Shown: positions 17,131 to 25,726 of the stretch, piece after piece
Position numbering within the stretch: the first letter of the stretch is position 1
Layout: every line of letters begins with the position of its first letter
The notes under the pieces: generated by a model
Seen by the model: the letters and a program-made list of their open reading frames with translations, nothing else
Database searches by the model: none
Told to the model about the DNA's origin: nothing
Translations under genes and position numbers: made by a program
NCBI RefSeq assembly: GCF_025145845.1
Contig: NZ_CP102253.1
Span: 2,666,001-2,730,000, forward strand
DNA length: 64,000 nt
Direction of reading: 5' to 3'
Source of the DNA: Alistipes shahii WAL 8301
GTDB taxonomy: Bacteria > Bacteroidota > Bacteroidia > Bacteroidales > Rikenellaceae

Positions 17131-19653
17131 CTACTGTTTCAGCTCGAAGTCCGCCAGAATCGGGCGGTGGTCCGACGGGTCGTAGAAGTTGGACACGTAG
17201 GGGCTTTGGGTCGCCGTGGTCCACTTGTCCATGACGGTCAGTGCGTTCACTATGCGGGCGTACATCGAGGGCGACGCATACATGTAGTCGATACGGGCGT
17301 TGCCGTAAGTCGACGATATGAAGCTTCCCGGGTAGCGTTCGGCGATGATGTCCTTGAGGTTGGTATGGTCCAGAATGTGGTTGTGGACCAGCAGCCGGGT
17401 GTCGTTCTCGGGATAGCCGTAGTACCAGTTGTCGGCGCGCGACCGCGAGTTGAAGTCGCCCATCATCAGCCAATCCTGACAGGAAGCGTACGCGGGATTG
17501 TTGACGGTCTGCGCGCAGATGTACTTGATCTCGAATTCGCGGTACTTGTCGCCCTCCTTGTTGGCGGCGCTCGCCGCCTGATCGGCCGAGCCGACTCCGA
17601 ATCCATAGGCCTGCGGCCACGTGTGGAGCGTCACGATGTTTATCGTCCGGCCCTTCACGGTAACCCGCTGAATGGCGGCGCCGTGGGACACGGGCTTGCC
17701 CGCCTGGTCCGAATCGGTTATTTTCAGCAGCGTCTCGATCGGATATTTCGACGTGATGGTCTGCGGATAGTTGTCGCGCCAGCCGCCGACGGCCGTGTAG
17801 GCGTGGCCGTAACGGGCCGCCAGTGCCGCCCAGCCGTCGGGCAGGAACCGGGCGGAGGAGGCTTGCGCCGAATTCGTATTGTCCTTGTAGATGGTGGCCG
17901 ATTCGCACCATACGCAGATGTCGGGATCGTATTTCTTCACCCACGCGACGAAGTTGTTGTAATTGTTCGCCTGGTCGGACCACATGCCGTTCTGGATGTT
18001 CCAGTAGAGCACGCGCAGGTTGTCGGAGCCGCGGCCCATCTCGCCGAGCGCACGGACCTCGATATTGTCCACGTAGAAGCCGTGCACGCCGCTGCTCACG
18101 TCGTTGCCGGCCCAGTAGAGCATCGTGCCGTCGGTCGCGTTGTTTACGACGACCTCCACGTTGTGCCACTTCTTGACGGCCGCTTCGCTCGACGGGAGCG
18201 TTACGTGGCTCTTTTCGACGATGTATCTCCCCGAGGCGCTCGTGTAGCCCGAATTGTCGGCCGTCAGGGCGATGCTCTTGCCGTCGACGGAGGCCGATGC
18301 GATCATGCCGCCGTTCACCACCTGGAACAGCAGGAGGTCCGTCGATCCGTACTGGTAGCAGAAATCGAACGAAACCTTCACGGAACGTATGCCGTCGATG
18401 GATTTCAGGGCTGCGGTCTGGAAAATGCCCCGCCCCGTGTTACCTGTGCCGCAAGCCAGATAGCCCTGGTATTCCTGGCAGCGGAACATATAGGTATAGT
18501 CGGCGATATTGCGGCTCGCGACGTACGAATCGGACATCAGGTGGGACGTGCCGACCGTTTTGCCGCTGATCTCGTCCCACGTGTTCGACTGGATGAACGC
18601 CGAGCCGGGGTTGTTGTAGGCGACCTCCTCGAAGGAGTTCGCATAGCCGTCGCGTCCGGTTCCCGTACCGGGGGTGACGGCTTCGGCCGTCGGAGCGTAT
18701 CCCGTCGACTCCTGGCCGCCCATGATGTTGCCGCCCCAGACGAAATTGTCGAAACTCTCGTAAAACACCAGGTCGGCGTCGGGGGCGTATTTCAGCGTTA
18801 CGGACGTGGCCTTCCCCGCCGTCAGCTGCGCAGTCGTCAGCGTGTGCTCCATGGCGCGGTGCTCCGAATCGGAAATGGTGATTTTCAGGCCCGACGGATA
18901 GTCGCCCGGGGCCAGCATCACGTAGAAATGTTTCGGCGTGCCGCTCTCCAGCGAGACGCATTTGCCGTTGTCGGTGCAGTTCAGCACGACGAAACCGACA
19001 CCGCCGGTGATTGAGAGGTAGCCGCGCGAGGGCAGGAAATTCGCATAGCCTGCCAGGGGGCTTTCAGCGAGGTTCTCGACCTTCACCGAGGCGATTTTGG
19101 CCGACCCGGTCAGGGCCAGGTCCAGTACGGCGAAGGCGTCGTCGAACACCAGCTTGTTGCCGTTCTCCTTGGTGTAGGAGCCGTACATGGGATACGATTG
19201 CAGCGATGCCGCCGTGGCGGCCCAGAACTGCGAGTAGGGCAGTTTCACGTCGGCATAGGCCGAAGAGCCGTACCAGCCGGAGGAGCCTGAATTGGTCAGG
19301 ATGGCGTTGTAGGTCCCGGAGCTCGAAGCGCTCGCCTCGACGTAGTAGCGGCCGTTTTCATCGCTTTCGACGGCATAGGATTTTCCGTTGACCGAGACGA
19401 GCGATTTGCTCCATGCCCGTTCGCCGGTTCCCATGGCCTTGCGGACGGAATTTTCCGCCTCACGGAGATAGAAACGGACTTTGCCGTTCACTACCTGTAT
19501 GTCCTCGTATTCATCGCCGCCGCCCGGATTGTCGGGTCCGTCGGGATCGTCGACATGTTTGTCTCCGCTGCTGCACGCCATGCAGAGACACCCGGCCAGC
19601 AACAGCGCCGGCTTCAGGATGAAGTTCAGGGATTCTCGTAGATTTAAGGTCAT
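17131..19653 (-). CDS. Multidomain EEP-family (nuclease/phosphatase-like) lipoprotein
   Basis: An 840-residue lipoprotein. The start at 19653 gives a clean signal (LLLAGCLCMACSSG); an ATG further upstream would read through the leader hairpin and is rejected. Residues about 45-300 form beta-sandwich modules and about 305-540 a lectin-like jelly-roll (VSFDFCYQYGS, HGFYVDNIEVRAL). Residues about 545-840 are an EEP domain with its blocks intact: VLYWNIQNG, DICVWCES, VTLHTWP, MGDFNSRS, RIDYMY, SDHRPIL. It is the first gene of the minus operon, so probably the best expressed, and likely attacks a phosphodiester polymer at the cell surface. Nuclease versus lipid or sugar phosphodiesterase cannot be decided. 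Confidence 0.83.
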   Translation of the reverse strand: MTLNLRESLNFILKPALLLAGCLCMACSSGDKHVDDPDGPDNPGGGDEYEDIQVVNGKVRFYLREAENSVRKAMGTGERAWSKSLVSVNGKSYAVESDENGRYYVEASASSSGTYNAILTNSGSSGWYGSSAYADVKLPYSQFWAATAASLQSYPMYGSYTKENGNKLVFDDAFAVLDLALTGSAKIASVKVENLAESPLAGYANFLPSRGYLSITGGVGFVVLNCTDNGKCVSLESGTPKHFYVMLAPGDYPSGLKITISDSEHRAMEHTLTTAQLTAGKATSVTLKYAPDADLVFYESFDNFVWGGNIMGGQESTGYAPTAEAVTPGTGTGRDGYANSFEEVAYNNPGSAFIQSNTWDEISGKTVGTSHLMSDSYVASRNIADYTYMFRCQEYQGYLACGTGNTGRGIFQTAALKSIDGIRSVKVSFDFCYQYGSTDLLLFQVVNGGMIASASVDGKSIALTADNSGYTSASGRYIVEKSHVTLPSSEAAVKKWHNVEVVVNNATDGTMLYWAGNDVSSGVHGFYVDNIEVRALGEMGRGSDNLRVLYWNIQNGMWSDQANNYNNFVAWVKKYDPDICVWCESATIYKDNTNSAQASSARFLPDGWAALAARYGHAYTAVGGWRDNYPQTITSKYPIETLLKITDSDQAGKPVSHGAAIQRVTVKGRTINIVTLHTWPQAYGFGVGSADQAASAANKEGDKYREFEIKYICAQTVNNPAYASCQDWLMMGDFNSRSRADNWYYGYPENDTRLLVHNHILDHTNLKDIIAERYPGSFISSTYGNARIDYMYASPSMYARIVNALTVMDKWTTATQSPYVSNFYDPSDHRPILADFELKQ

Positions 19654-19707
19654 AGTTTCGTGTTTTATGGTTGGGTGAAAAGTTGTCGGCTGCCGGTCGG
19701 ACACAAT

Positions 19708-19750
19708 GAAAAACGCGTGCATATTGCCATATACGGCAATATGCACGCGT
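19708..19750 (-). terminator. 16-bp hairpin with U-run: attenuator or sRNA terminator
   Basis: Perfect 16-bp arms (19713-19728 and 19735-19750) with a 6-nt loop. On the minus strand the stem runs directly into TTTTTC, so it has the form of an intrinsic terminator lying 55-97 nt upstream of the first gene of the operon. No TAnnTTTG box was found between it and that gene. Confidence 0.65.
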
Positions 19751-19800
19751 CAATCGCGGGCGGTGACGGTTTACTTAACTCCGGGTATTCGGCGCGGCGA

Positions 19801-19809
19801 GGGGGGGGG
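19801..19809. repeat. Nine-base G/C homopolymer in the operon leader
   Basis: An uninterrupted run of nine G on the plus strand (C on the leader RNA). Such tracts are prone to slipped-strand changes in length. Confidence 0.7.
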
Positions 19810-19956
19810 AAATTTACAAGTCCCCTGCGGCGCGAGCAGGCTCGTGCCGTAACCGGACGGTGGTGATCGAACAATCGGCGGTAAAGTAAATTCACGGCTC
19901 TAATTTTGATCGTTTTTTTATCGGAAATGAGTTTCGAAAAGATTCATTCCCGAAAG

Positions 19957-19988
19957 CAAATGTAACCAAAATATTGTTATCGGGCAAA
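19957..19988 (-). promoter_or_regulatory. Bacteroidetes-type promoter for the minus-strand SusCD operon
   Basis: Read on the minus strand, TTTG (19985-19988) is separated by 20 bp from TACATTTG (19957-19964), matching the -33/-7 consensus of the Bacteroidetes primary sigma factor. It would start RNA near 19950. Confidence 0.65.
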
Positions 19989-20156
19989 TAGGATGCCTGA
20001 AAAATAATCGTTTTTTAACATTTTTGCTGCTTTTCGTGTTTCGATTTGGGGAGAGGGCCGTTCGGCGTGGCTTTTCGTTTGAAAGGAATGTCCGGAGGGG
20101 AACCGCGGATTCTGCGGCCCGTTCGGAACGGGGAGAAGCGCGCCGGCAAGAGACGG

Positions 20157-20186
20157 AAAAGCCCCGCATTCGGGGAATGCAGGGCT
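20157..20186 (-). terminator. Intrinsic terminator of tRNA-Gln
   Basis: A 12-bp stem (AGCCCTGCATTC with its partner, one G-U pair, loop CCC) followed on the minus strand by TTTT, starting 3 nt after the tRNA 3' end. Confidence 0.8.
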
Positions 20187-20189
20187 TCG

Positions 20190-20260
20190 TTGAGCTACCA
20201 GGATTCGAACCTGGAATAACAGGACCAGAATCTGTTGTGTTACCGTTACACCATAGCTCA
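20190..20260 (-). tRNA. tRNA-Gln (anticodon CTG)
   Basis: A cloverleaf on the minus strand. It has a 7-bp acceptor stem (TGAGCTA with TAGCTCA), D-stem GTGT/ACAC, and an anticodon stem ACAGA/CCTGT with an A-C mismatch at the loop-closing pair. The anticodon loop TTCTGGT puts CTG at 34-36, and the T-arm CCAGG/CCTGG encloses TTCGAAT. The CCA end is not encoded. A promoter and terminator flank it closely, so it is a single-gene unit. Confidence 0.95.
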
Positions 20261-20276
20261 ATAGATTTTGGTGATG

Positions 20277-20307
20277 CAAAAGTAGAACTTTATTTTGCAA
20301 ATGCAAA
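20277..20307 (-). promoter_or_regulatory. Promoter of tRNA-Gln
   Basis: On the minus strand TTTG (20304-20307), 19-bp spacer, TACTTTTG (20277-20284). This is a full match to the Bacteroidetes promoter, placed 17 bp upstream of the tRNA. Confidence 0.7.
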
Positions 20308-20329
20308 GAAAAATCCGGAAAAAATTTCA

Positions 20330-20337
20330 TACATTTG
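20330..20337 (+). promoter_or_regulatory. -7 box for the nucleoside symporter gene
   Basis: TACATTTG matches TAnnTTTG and lies 59 nt upstream of the start at 20397. No clear -33 TTTG at the right distance. Confidence 0.45.
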
Positions 20338-20396
20338 TTTCAATCTACGCAGAAAAAACCGCTTGAAACTTAAAATTTACACAAAATCAGAAAATT

Positions 20397-21641
20397 ATGG
20401 GAATTAAATTTCGGCTTATCGCCATGAACTTCCTTCAGTATGCGATCTGGGGTTCGTGGCTTATCTCGCTGGGCGCCTACCTGGGAGGCGGACTCGACTT
20501 CTCGGGATTGCAGATCGGCAGCTTCTTCGCGACGATGGGAATCGCCTCGCTGTTCATGCCCGCCGTGATGGGGATTATCGCCGACCGCTGGATTCCGGCG
20601 CAGAAACTGCTGGGCATCTGCCATTTCATCAGCGGCGCGTTTCTCATCGCCGCGGCCTCGCAGACGGCTTACGCCCCGCTGTACAGCTGCATGCTGCTGA
20701 GCGTGATGTTCTACATGCCGACCATCGCCCTGTCGAACTCCGTGGCCTACAACGCCCTCGACCTGGCCCGGCTCGATACCGTGAAGCATTTTCCGCCCAT
20801 CCGCGTATGGGGAACCGTGGGATTCATCGCCGCCATGTGGTTCGTCGACCTGACGCACATCGGGGGCGTGCAGATCAAGCTCACCGAGTGGCAGCTCTAC
20901 GTTTCGGCCCTGCTGTCGTTCGTACTGGCGGCCTACTCGTTCTCGCTGCCGGGGTGTCCCGTCGAGCGCAGCGCGCAGAAGCAGTCGTGGGTCGATACGC
21001 TGGGCCTGCGGGCCTTCGCGCTCTTCAAGGAGAAGCGGGTGGCCATTTTCTTCGTCTTCTCGATGCTGCTGGGCGCCGCTTTGCAGATCACCAACGCCTT
21101 CGGCGACAGCTACATTCAGAATTTCGGCTCGATGCCGCAGTATGCCGATTCGGCCATCGTGAAGCACTCGGTGATCCTGCTCTCGCTGTCGCAGATGTCC
21201 GAAACGCTCTGCATTCTGCTGATTCCTTTCTTCCTCCGGCGTTTCGGCATTAAGAAAGTGATGCTGATTTCGATGCTGGCCTGGGTGCTGCGCTTCGGGT
21301 TCTTCGGCATCGGCGATCCGGGATCGGGCGCGGCGTTCCTCGTGCTTTCGATGATCGTCTACGGCGTGGCGTTCGACTTCTTCAACATCTCCGGCTCGCT
21401 CTTCGTCGAAAAGGAGACCAGCCGCGAGATCCGCTCCTCGGCGCAGGGCGTCTTTATGATTATGACCAACGGTTTCGGCGCCTTCTTCGGCTCGTATGCC
21501 GCGGGCGCCGTCGTGGACGCATACGGGTGGCCCGATTCTTGGTTCATCTTCGCAGGGTACGCGCTCGTGGTGGCCGTGGTTTTCGCCGTGGTTTTCAAAT
21601 ACAGGCACAACCCTGCCGAAATGGAGGGCGTGAAACATTGA
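20397..21641 (+). CDS. Nucleoside:H+ symporter family (NupG/XapB-like) MFS transporter
   Basis: A 414-residue inner-membrane protein with about 12 hydrophobic segments. The N-terminal MNFLQYAIWGSWLISLGAYL, the early SFFATMGIASLFMPAVMGIIADRW, and the block HFPPIRVWGTVGFIAAMW are typical of the nucleoside:H+ symporter family. The family brings purine and pyrimidine nucleosides across the cytoplasmic membrane with protons. It is transcribed on its own, between its -7 box and a terminator. It lies just beyond the head of the EEP-SusCD operon; if that operon releases nucleosides, this protein could be the uptake step, but that link is inference. Confidence 0.88.
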   Translation: MGIKFRLIAMNFLQYAIWGSWLISLGAYLGGGLDFSGLQIGSFFATMGIASLFMPAVMGIIADRWIPAQKLLGICHFISGAFLIAAASQTAYAPLYSCMLLSVMFYMPTIALSNSVAYNALDLARLDTVKHFPPIRVWGTVGFIAAMWFVDLTHIGGVQIKLTEWQLYVSALLSFVLAAYSFSLPGCPVERSAQKQSWVDTLGLRAFALFKEKRVAIFFVFSMLLGAALQITNAFGDSYIQNFGSMPQYADSAIVKHSVILLSLSQMSETLCILLIPFFLRRFGIKKVMLISMLAWVLRFGFFGIGDPGSGAAFLVLSMIVYGVAFDFFNISGSLFVEKETSREIRSSAQGVFMIMTNGFGAFFGSYAAGAVVDAYGWPDSWFIFAGYALVVAVVFAVVFKYRHNPAEMEGVKH

Positions 21642-21652
21642 TGACTGACGGT

Positions 21653-21688
21653 CCGGCGGCGGGGAGAACCTTGCCGCCGGATTTTTTT
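21653..21688 (+). terminator. Intrinsic terminator after the nucleoside symporter
   Basis: An 8-bp GC stem (CCGGCGGC and GCCGCCGG, 12-nt loop) followed by ATTTTTTT, 11 nt after the stop codon. Confidence 0.8.
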
Positions 21689-21836
21689 ATCCGCGCAGGA
21701 GCATTTCGACCTGAGGAGCGCCCGCTTCGGAGTATTCGCTGGCGGACAGTGGGCCGGAAGGGCGGATGATGACCGGATGCATGGCGGGCGTTTTATTTTA
21801 TAGAGGTGCCGTTACGACATTAAAGATACGAAAATT

Positions 21837-22700
21837 ATGGATACGATCGGTGTGAATGATGCGAGCTGCATCCGCTGCGGCCGCTGCGTGAAGGTGTGCC
21901 CTTCGCAGATTTTCGTGCAGGAAAAAGCCGGGGGCGACGTGACGCTGCATAAACCCGAAAACTGCATCCTTTGCGGACATTGTGTGGCCGCCTGCCCCAC
22001 GGGGTCGGTGAACCATGCGGAGTTTCCGGCCGAGCGGGTGCATGCGGTGGATTACGGCGCGATGCCCACGCCCGAGCAGGTGGAACTGCTGCTGGCCGTG
22101 CGGCGGTCGAACCGCGCACTTTCGGCGCGCCCCGTGCCGCAGGAGCTGCTGGACCGCATCGTTGCGGCGGCGGACCGCGCCCCGACGGCGAGCAATGCCC
22201 GCCAGCTGGGGTATACGCTGGTGACCGACGCGGCGCAGCTGCGCGCTGTCACGGAATATACGCTCGGGATTTTCGGCACACTCGAAAAGCGGCTGCTGCA
22301 TCCGCTCGTGCGGCCGTGGCTGAGCCGCCTCGTGCCGGGCGTTTATCGCTATGTGCCGGTGTTCAAACGCCTGCGGCGCGAATATGCCGAGGGCCGCGAC
22401 CGCGTGCTGCGGGGCGCGACGGCGGTGCTGTTCATCCATGCGCCCAGGGAAAGCCGGTTCGGTGCGGAGGACGGGAACCTGGCGTATGAAAACGCTTCGC
22501 TGATGGCCGAGGCGCTGGGCGTGAGCCAGATATACATGGGGTTCGTGCTGACGGCCGTCCGGCAGGACAGGAAGGCGAAGCTGGCCGCGATGCTGGGACT
22601 GGGCGACCGCCGCATCTGCGCGGTGATGGCCCTCGGGATGCCGCAGTTCCGCTATCCCAATTACATCGACCGCGCGCCGGCGCCGGTGACGCGGAAATAG
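21837..22700 (+). CDS. Ferredoxin-nitroreductase fusion protein
   Basis: A 287-residue cytoplasmic protein. Residues 1 to about 65 carry two 4Fe-4S motifs (CIRCGRCVKVCP and CILCGHCVAACP). The remainder is an FMN-binding nitroreductase-like domain (LLAVRRSNRALSARPVP, APTASNARQLGYTLV, ENASLMAEALGVSQIYMGF). This fusion is common in anaerobes and is thought to pass electrons from the iron-sulfur clusters to FMN for reducing nitro compounds or quinones. The natural substrate is not known. It stands alone, with convergent lptD downstream. Confidence 0.87.
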   Translation: MDTIGVNDASCIRCGRCVKVCPSQIFVQEKAGGDVTLHKPENCILCGHCVAACPTGSVNHAEFPAERVHAVDYGAMPTPEQVELLLAVRRSNRALSARPVPQELLDRIVAAADRAPTASNARQLGYTLVTDAAQLRAVTEYTLGIFGTLEKRLLHPLVRPWLSRLVPGVYRYVPVFKRLRREYAEGRDRVLRGATAVLFIHAPRESRFGAEDGNLAYENASLMAEALGVSQIYMGFVLTAVRQDRKAKLAAMLGLGDRRICAVMALGMPQFRYPNYIDRAPAPVTRK

Positions 22701-22770
22701 CTGTTTCGGCGTTTTGCCGTTACAGATGGAAAGTCCTGTATGTATAAGGTTTCGGTCGGGCAGGTATGCG

Positions 22771-25668
22771 TCAATACATATTGTCGTACATCGACTGCGA
22801 TTTGTCGTATTTCAGGTCGGAGAGCGATGCGGCCTTGACGCCGATGTTGAAACTCCACGAACGGTGGTAGCCGAACGGAATCCACGAAAAGGACATCTGC
22901 CAGCAGTGGAGGTCGCGCGTGATCGAGACCGACGAGGTGGTCAGTTTGTTGGCCTTGATGTCGTAGCCGCCCTGGAAGGTGATGCCCGTCTTGGGGGTGA
23001 CGTTCAGCGAACCGTTGAAGCCGATGGTTTGGGTGACGTTCTTCCGGTAGCCCGTCGTGCCGTTGTTGGTGTACGAGATCGAGTAGTTGACCGCGTAGTT
23101 GAATCCGAAGTTCCACGGCAGCGAGAAGTCGTAATAGCTTTGCGCCATGTACTGTCTTCGCAGCACGGGGTCCATTTGCCCGTAAGGATCGTAGAACGGG
23201 TTCTGGTACTCCGGAGGTATCGACGTGATGTCGTTGATGGCCGTTTCGCTCCGGTCGTTGCGCGATTTGAACGTATAGCCGAACGACCAGCCCGTCGAGA
23301 CGACGCGGCCCGGGAAGAAGAGCTTGTTGTAACGCTTGCCCTCGGGCGAGACGCGGTAGGGGTCGAGCGTCAGCGAGAGGTTGATGCCGAAATTGTTGAA
23401 CAGCGTCGTACGGAACGAGACCGGGATGTTCGAAAGTCCCATCGAGTCGGCCAGGAAGTTGTACGAACCGCTGATGCGCAGTTCGTCGATCAGCTTGATC
23501 TTCTTCACGCCCGAGGTGTCGCGTTTCGAGAGGACCTTCATTTCGAGGTTCTGCGACAGCGAGAAGTTCATCGACATCGAACGGCCCGACGAGGGGACGC
23601 CGTAGGCGTTGACGGCATAGGGCGAATAGGTCGTGAAGCGGCCCGTGGAGTCGGTCTGGCGGGTCTTGTAATAGCCGTATTTGGGGTCGCTGAAGTCCGG
23701 GGCGTAGGAGAAGCCGATCGAGGGGGTCAGCGTGTGGCGGATCGCCTGGATCTTGCGGTCGCGGCTCTTCTTCGTGAAGTCGTACATGCCGTAGACCGTC
23801 GTGGAGGCCGAAACGCTGAAGTTGTAGTTGTAGAGGCGGTAGAAACCGTAGTTCGTCGGCAGCGTGTCGGTCTGGTTGGTGACGGGGTTCCACTCGAACT
23901 CGACCTTCTTGAAATACCACTTCTCGTTGTAGTTGACCGACGGCGAGAGGTTGATGTAGTTGAACAGGTTGAACGACGCCGAAATCGGAATCGAGTGCTC
24001 GATGCCGTTTTTCATGTTTTCAAGCGTCTCCTTGGAGAAGACCTCCGATTCGGTGGTGGTCACCGAGTTGGTCATCTTACCCGTGTACTGCATCGAGATC
24101 TTCTCGTACCAGCGGTCCTTGCCCTGCTTCTCCTTGCGTTTGAAGGGGTAGAAGCGCGAGACGTTGAAGACCATCGTGGGGAGCGTGATGGAGATGGTCT
24201 TGTTCTGCGAGTTCTGCGAGATGGCCATGTTCGCCGACAGCGAGAAGGGCGTTCCGGCCCAGTTCTTCGAGTAGGAGACCGTCGAGTTGGTCTGCGTCGA
24301 GAGGATGTCGTTGAGGTTCGTGGCCGAATAGCGGCTGTAACCGCTCGTGGCGAAGTTCACCGAGGCCGAGAAGGTCGAACCCGGGTTGGCCTTGGGGTCC
24401 TGCGAGTGGGTCCACTGGATGCGGAAGTTGCTCTGCTTGATATAGTCGTCCTCGCCCTTTTCGCCCGTCTTGACATTCGAATACTGCATGTTGAAACTGC
24501 CGCTGTACTTGTAGCGCTTGATGTAGCGCGACGCGGCCGAAGCCTCCCACGATCCCAGCGTGTAGATGCCGCCGCGCACCGCCAGGTCGGCGTATTCGCC
24601 CAGGGTGAAGTAATAGCCCAGGTCGCGCAGGAAGAAACCTTTGGAGTACTCCTCGCCGTAGGTGGGCATCAGCAGGCCCGACTTGGGGCCCATGTTGATC
24701 GGGAAGAAGCCCTCGGGGATGCCGAGGAAGTAGATCGGCACGTCCTCCATCACCAGGTAGGCCGGGCCGGTGATCACCTTCTTGCCGGGTATGACCTTCG
24801 CCTTGGTCATCGCCAGGTAGAAGTGGGGGTGGTCCGTATGGTCGCAGGTGGTGTACTTGCCGTGCTCGATGTTGATCGTGTTGTCGGGCATCTTCTTCAC
24901 GCTGCCGCCCACCAGCCAGCCGTCGCCCTGCTGCGTGGCCACGCCCTTGATTTTCGCCTTCTTCGAGTCGAGGTTGTAGGTGATCGTGTCCATCTGGTAG
25001 GTGGCCGACCCTTCGGTGAATTCGGGCTTGGTGACAATATCCTTGCCGTCGAGCGTGTCGGGCTTGCCGTAGGCGTAGACCATCTTCGAATCCATGTCGA
25101 TGCGCATGTAGTCGGCCTTGAGGTTGCTGTTCTGGTAGGTGACGTCGCCCTTGTTATAGATGTAGACCAGCTTGTTGCGCACGTCGTAGACCAGCGAGTC
25201 GGTGTTCTTGCCCGTGATCGGGTCGTCGAGGAACGCCCCTGCGGGCCGCGGCGTCTTCACCGAATCGCGGCGGAGCGTGTCGGCGGCGAGCGAGTCGGGC
25301 CGCGCCGCGCCCGGAGAATCGGCCTTCTGCGCCACGAGCGAGTCGACCTGCGCCGAAAAGAGCGAATCCTTCTCCTCCTGCGGCAGTGCGTTGAACGCTT
25401 CGCGCCGCCGGGCCTCTTCGCGCGCCTGCCTGCGGGCCTCGCGCCGCGAGGGGGTGACAAAAGGCGGACGGGCGCTCGTGTCGGGACGTATCGCGTCGGC
25501 GCGGGACGGAACCGGGACGGTGTCCCCGGGGGCGGGATTGCGGGGCGTGCGGGGCGCTCCGCCGCCCAGTACGATCTGGGCAAACAGCAGAATCACCGTC
25601 GCCGACAAGAGATATTTTACCCTAATTTTATCCAAAATCCCAAAAATTTTCCATACCTTTGCCGACAA
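22771..25668 (-). CDS. lptD: LPS-assembly protein LptD-like outer-membrane protein
   Basis: A 965-residue protein with an N-terminal hydrophobic signal (KYLLSATVILLFAQIVLG). A basic, proline- and arginine-rich spacer spans about residues 36-115, followed by an OstA-like beta-jellyroll part (SNLKADYMRIDMDSKMVYAYG, YNLDSKKAKIKGVATQ) and a long beta-barrel (LGIPEGFFPINMGPKSGLLMPTYGEE). LptD inserts lipopolysaccharide into the outer leaflet with the lipoprotein LptE. The layout and length fit the Bacteroidetes form. It is divergent from the amidase gene, and its start agrees with a TAnnTTTG box about 59 nt upstream. Confidence 0.85.
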   Translation of the reverse strand: MSAKVWKIFGILDKIRVKYLLSATVILLFAQIVLGGGAPRTPRNPAPGDTVPVPSRADAIRPDTSARPPFVTPSRREARRQAREEARRREAFNALPQEEKDSLFSAQVDSLVAQKADSPGAARPDSLAADTLRRDSVKTPRPAGAFLDDPITGKNTDSLVYDVRNKLVYIYNKGDVTYQNSNLKADYMRIDMDSKMVYAYGKPDTLDGKDIVTKPEFTEGSATYQMDTITYNLDSKKAKIKGVATQQGDGWLVGGSVKKMPDNTINIEHGKYTTCDHTDHPHFYLAMTKAKVIPGKKVITGPAYLVMEDVPIYFLGIPEGFFPINMGPKSGLLMPTYGEEYSKGFFLRDLGYYFTLGEYADLAVRGGIYTLGSWEASAASRYIKRYKYSGSFNMQYSNVKTGEKGEDDYIKQSNFRIQWTHSQDPKANPGSTFSASVNFATSGYSRYSATNLNDILSTQTNSTVSYSKNWAGTPFSLSANMAISQNSQNKTISITLPTMVFNVSRFYPFKRKEKQGKDRWYEKISMQYTGKMTNSVTTTESEVFSKETLENMKNGIEHSIPISASFNLFNYINLSPSVNYNEKWYFKKVEFEWNPVTNQTDTLPTNYGFYRLYNYNFSVSASTTVYGMYDFTKKSRDRKIQAIRHTLTPSIGFSYAPDFSDPKYGYYKTRQTDSTGRFTTYSPYAVNAYGVPSSGRSMSMNFSLSQNLEMKVLSKRDTSGVKKIKLIDELRISGSYNFLADSMGLSNIPVSFRTTLFNNFGINLSLTLDPYRVSPEGKRYNKLFFPGRVVSTGWSFGYTFKSRNDRSETAINDITSIPPEYQNPFYDPYGQMDPVLRRQYMAQSYYDFSLPWNFGFNYAVNYSISYTNNGTTGYRKNVTQTIGFNGSLNVTPKTGITFQGGYDIKANKLTTSSVSITRDLHCWQMSFSWIPFGYHRSWSFNIGVKAASLSDLKYDKSQSMYDNMY
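25654..25661 (+). promoter_or_regulatory. -7 box for the amidase-mlaD operon
   Basis: TACCTTTG on the plus strand fits TAnnTTTG; RNA would start near 25668, giving a leader of about 108 nt before the ATG at 25776. It overlaps the 5' end of lptD and the palindrome at 25658-25677. Confidence 0.45.
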
Positions 25669-25677
25669 GTCGGCAAA
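25658..25677. repeat. Near-perfect 20-bp palindrome in the lptD/amidase divergent promoter
   Basis: TTTGCCGAC, two bases, then GTCGGCAAA: 9-bp arms around an AA centre. It overlaps the plus-strand -7 box and the expected start of the plus transcript, the position of an operator for a dimeric repressor. A hairpin role is less likely because the loop is only two bases. Confidence 0.5.
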
Positions 25678-25726
25678 AACGCCCGGATCGTGGTCCTGTG
25701 CCCCTCCCGCCGCGTTTTCGGCCCGA

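Larger units (their letters stand above)
19654..19950 (-). promoter_or_regulatory. Long structured leader of the minus-strand SusCD operon
   Basis: About 300 nt lie between the predicted start of transcription near 19950 and the first codon at 19653. The leader holds a nine-base homopolymer tract, GC-rich inverted segments (for example GGGGA and TCCCC around 19801-19824) and the 16-bp hairpin at 19713-19750. No convincing coding frame was found in it. It could be an attenuating leader, or a small RNA of about 240 nt that ends at the hairpin. Confidence 0.5.

Noticed and set aside
19665..19895. Small 76-codon frame in the operon leader
   Set aside because: Crosses the homopolymer and the hairpin, has no ribosome site or conserved feature; more likely untranslated leader.
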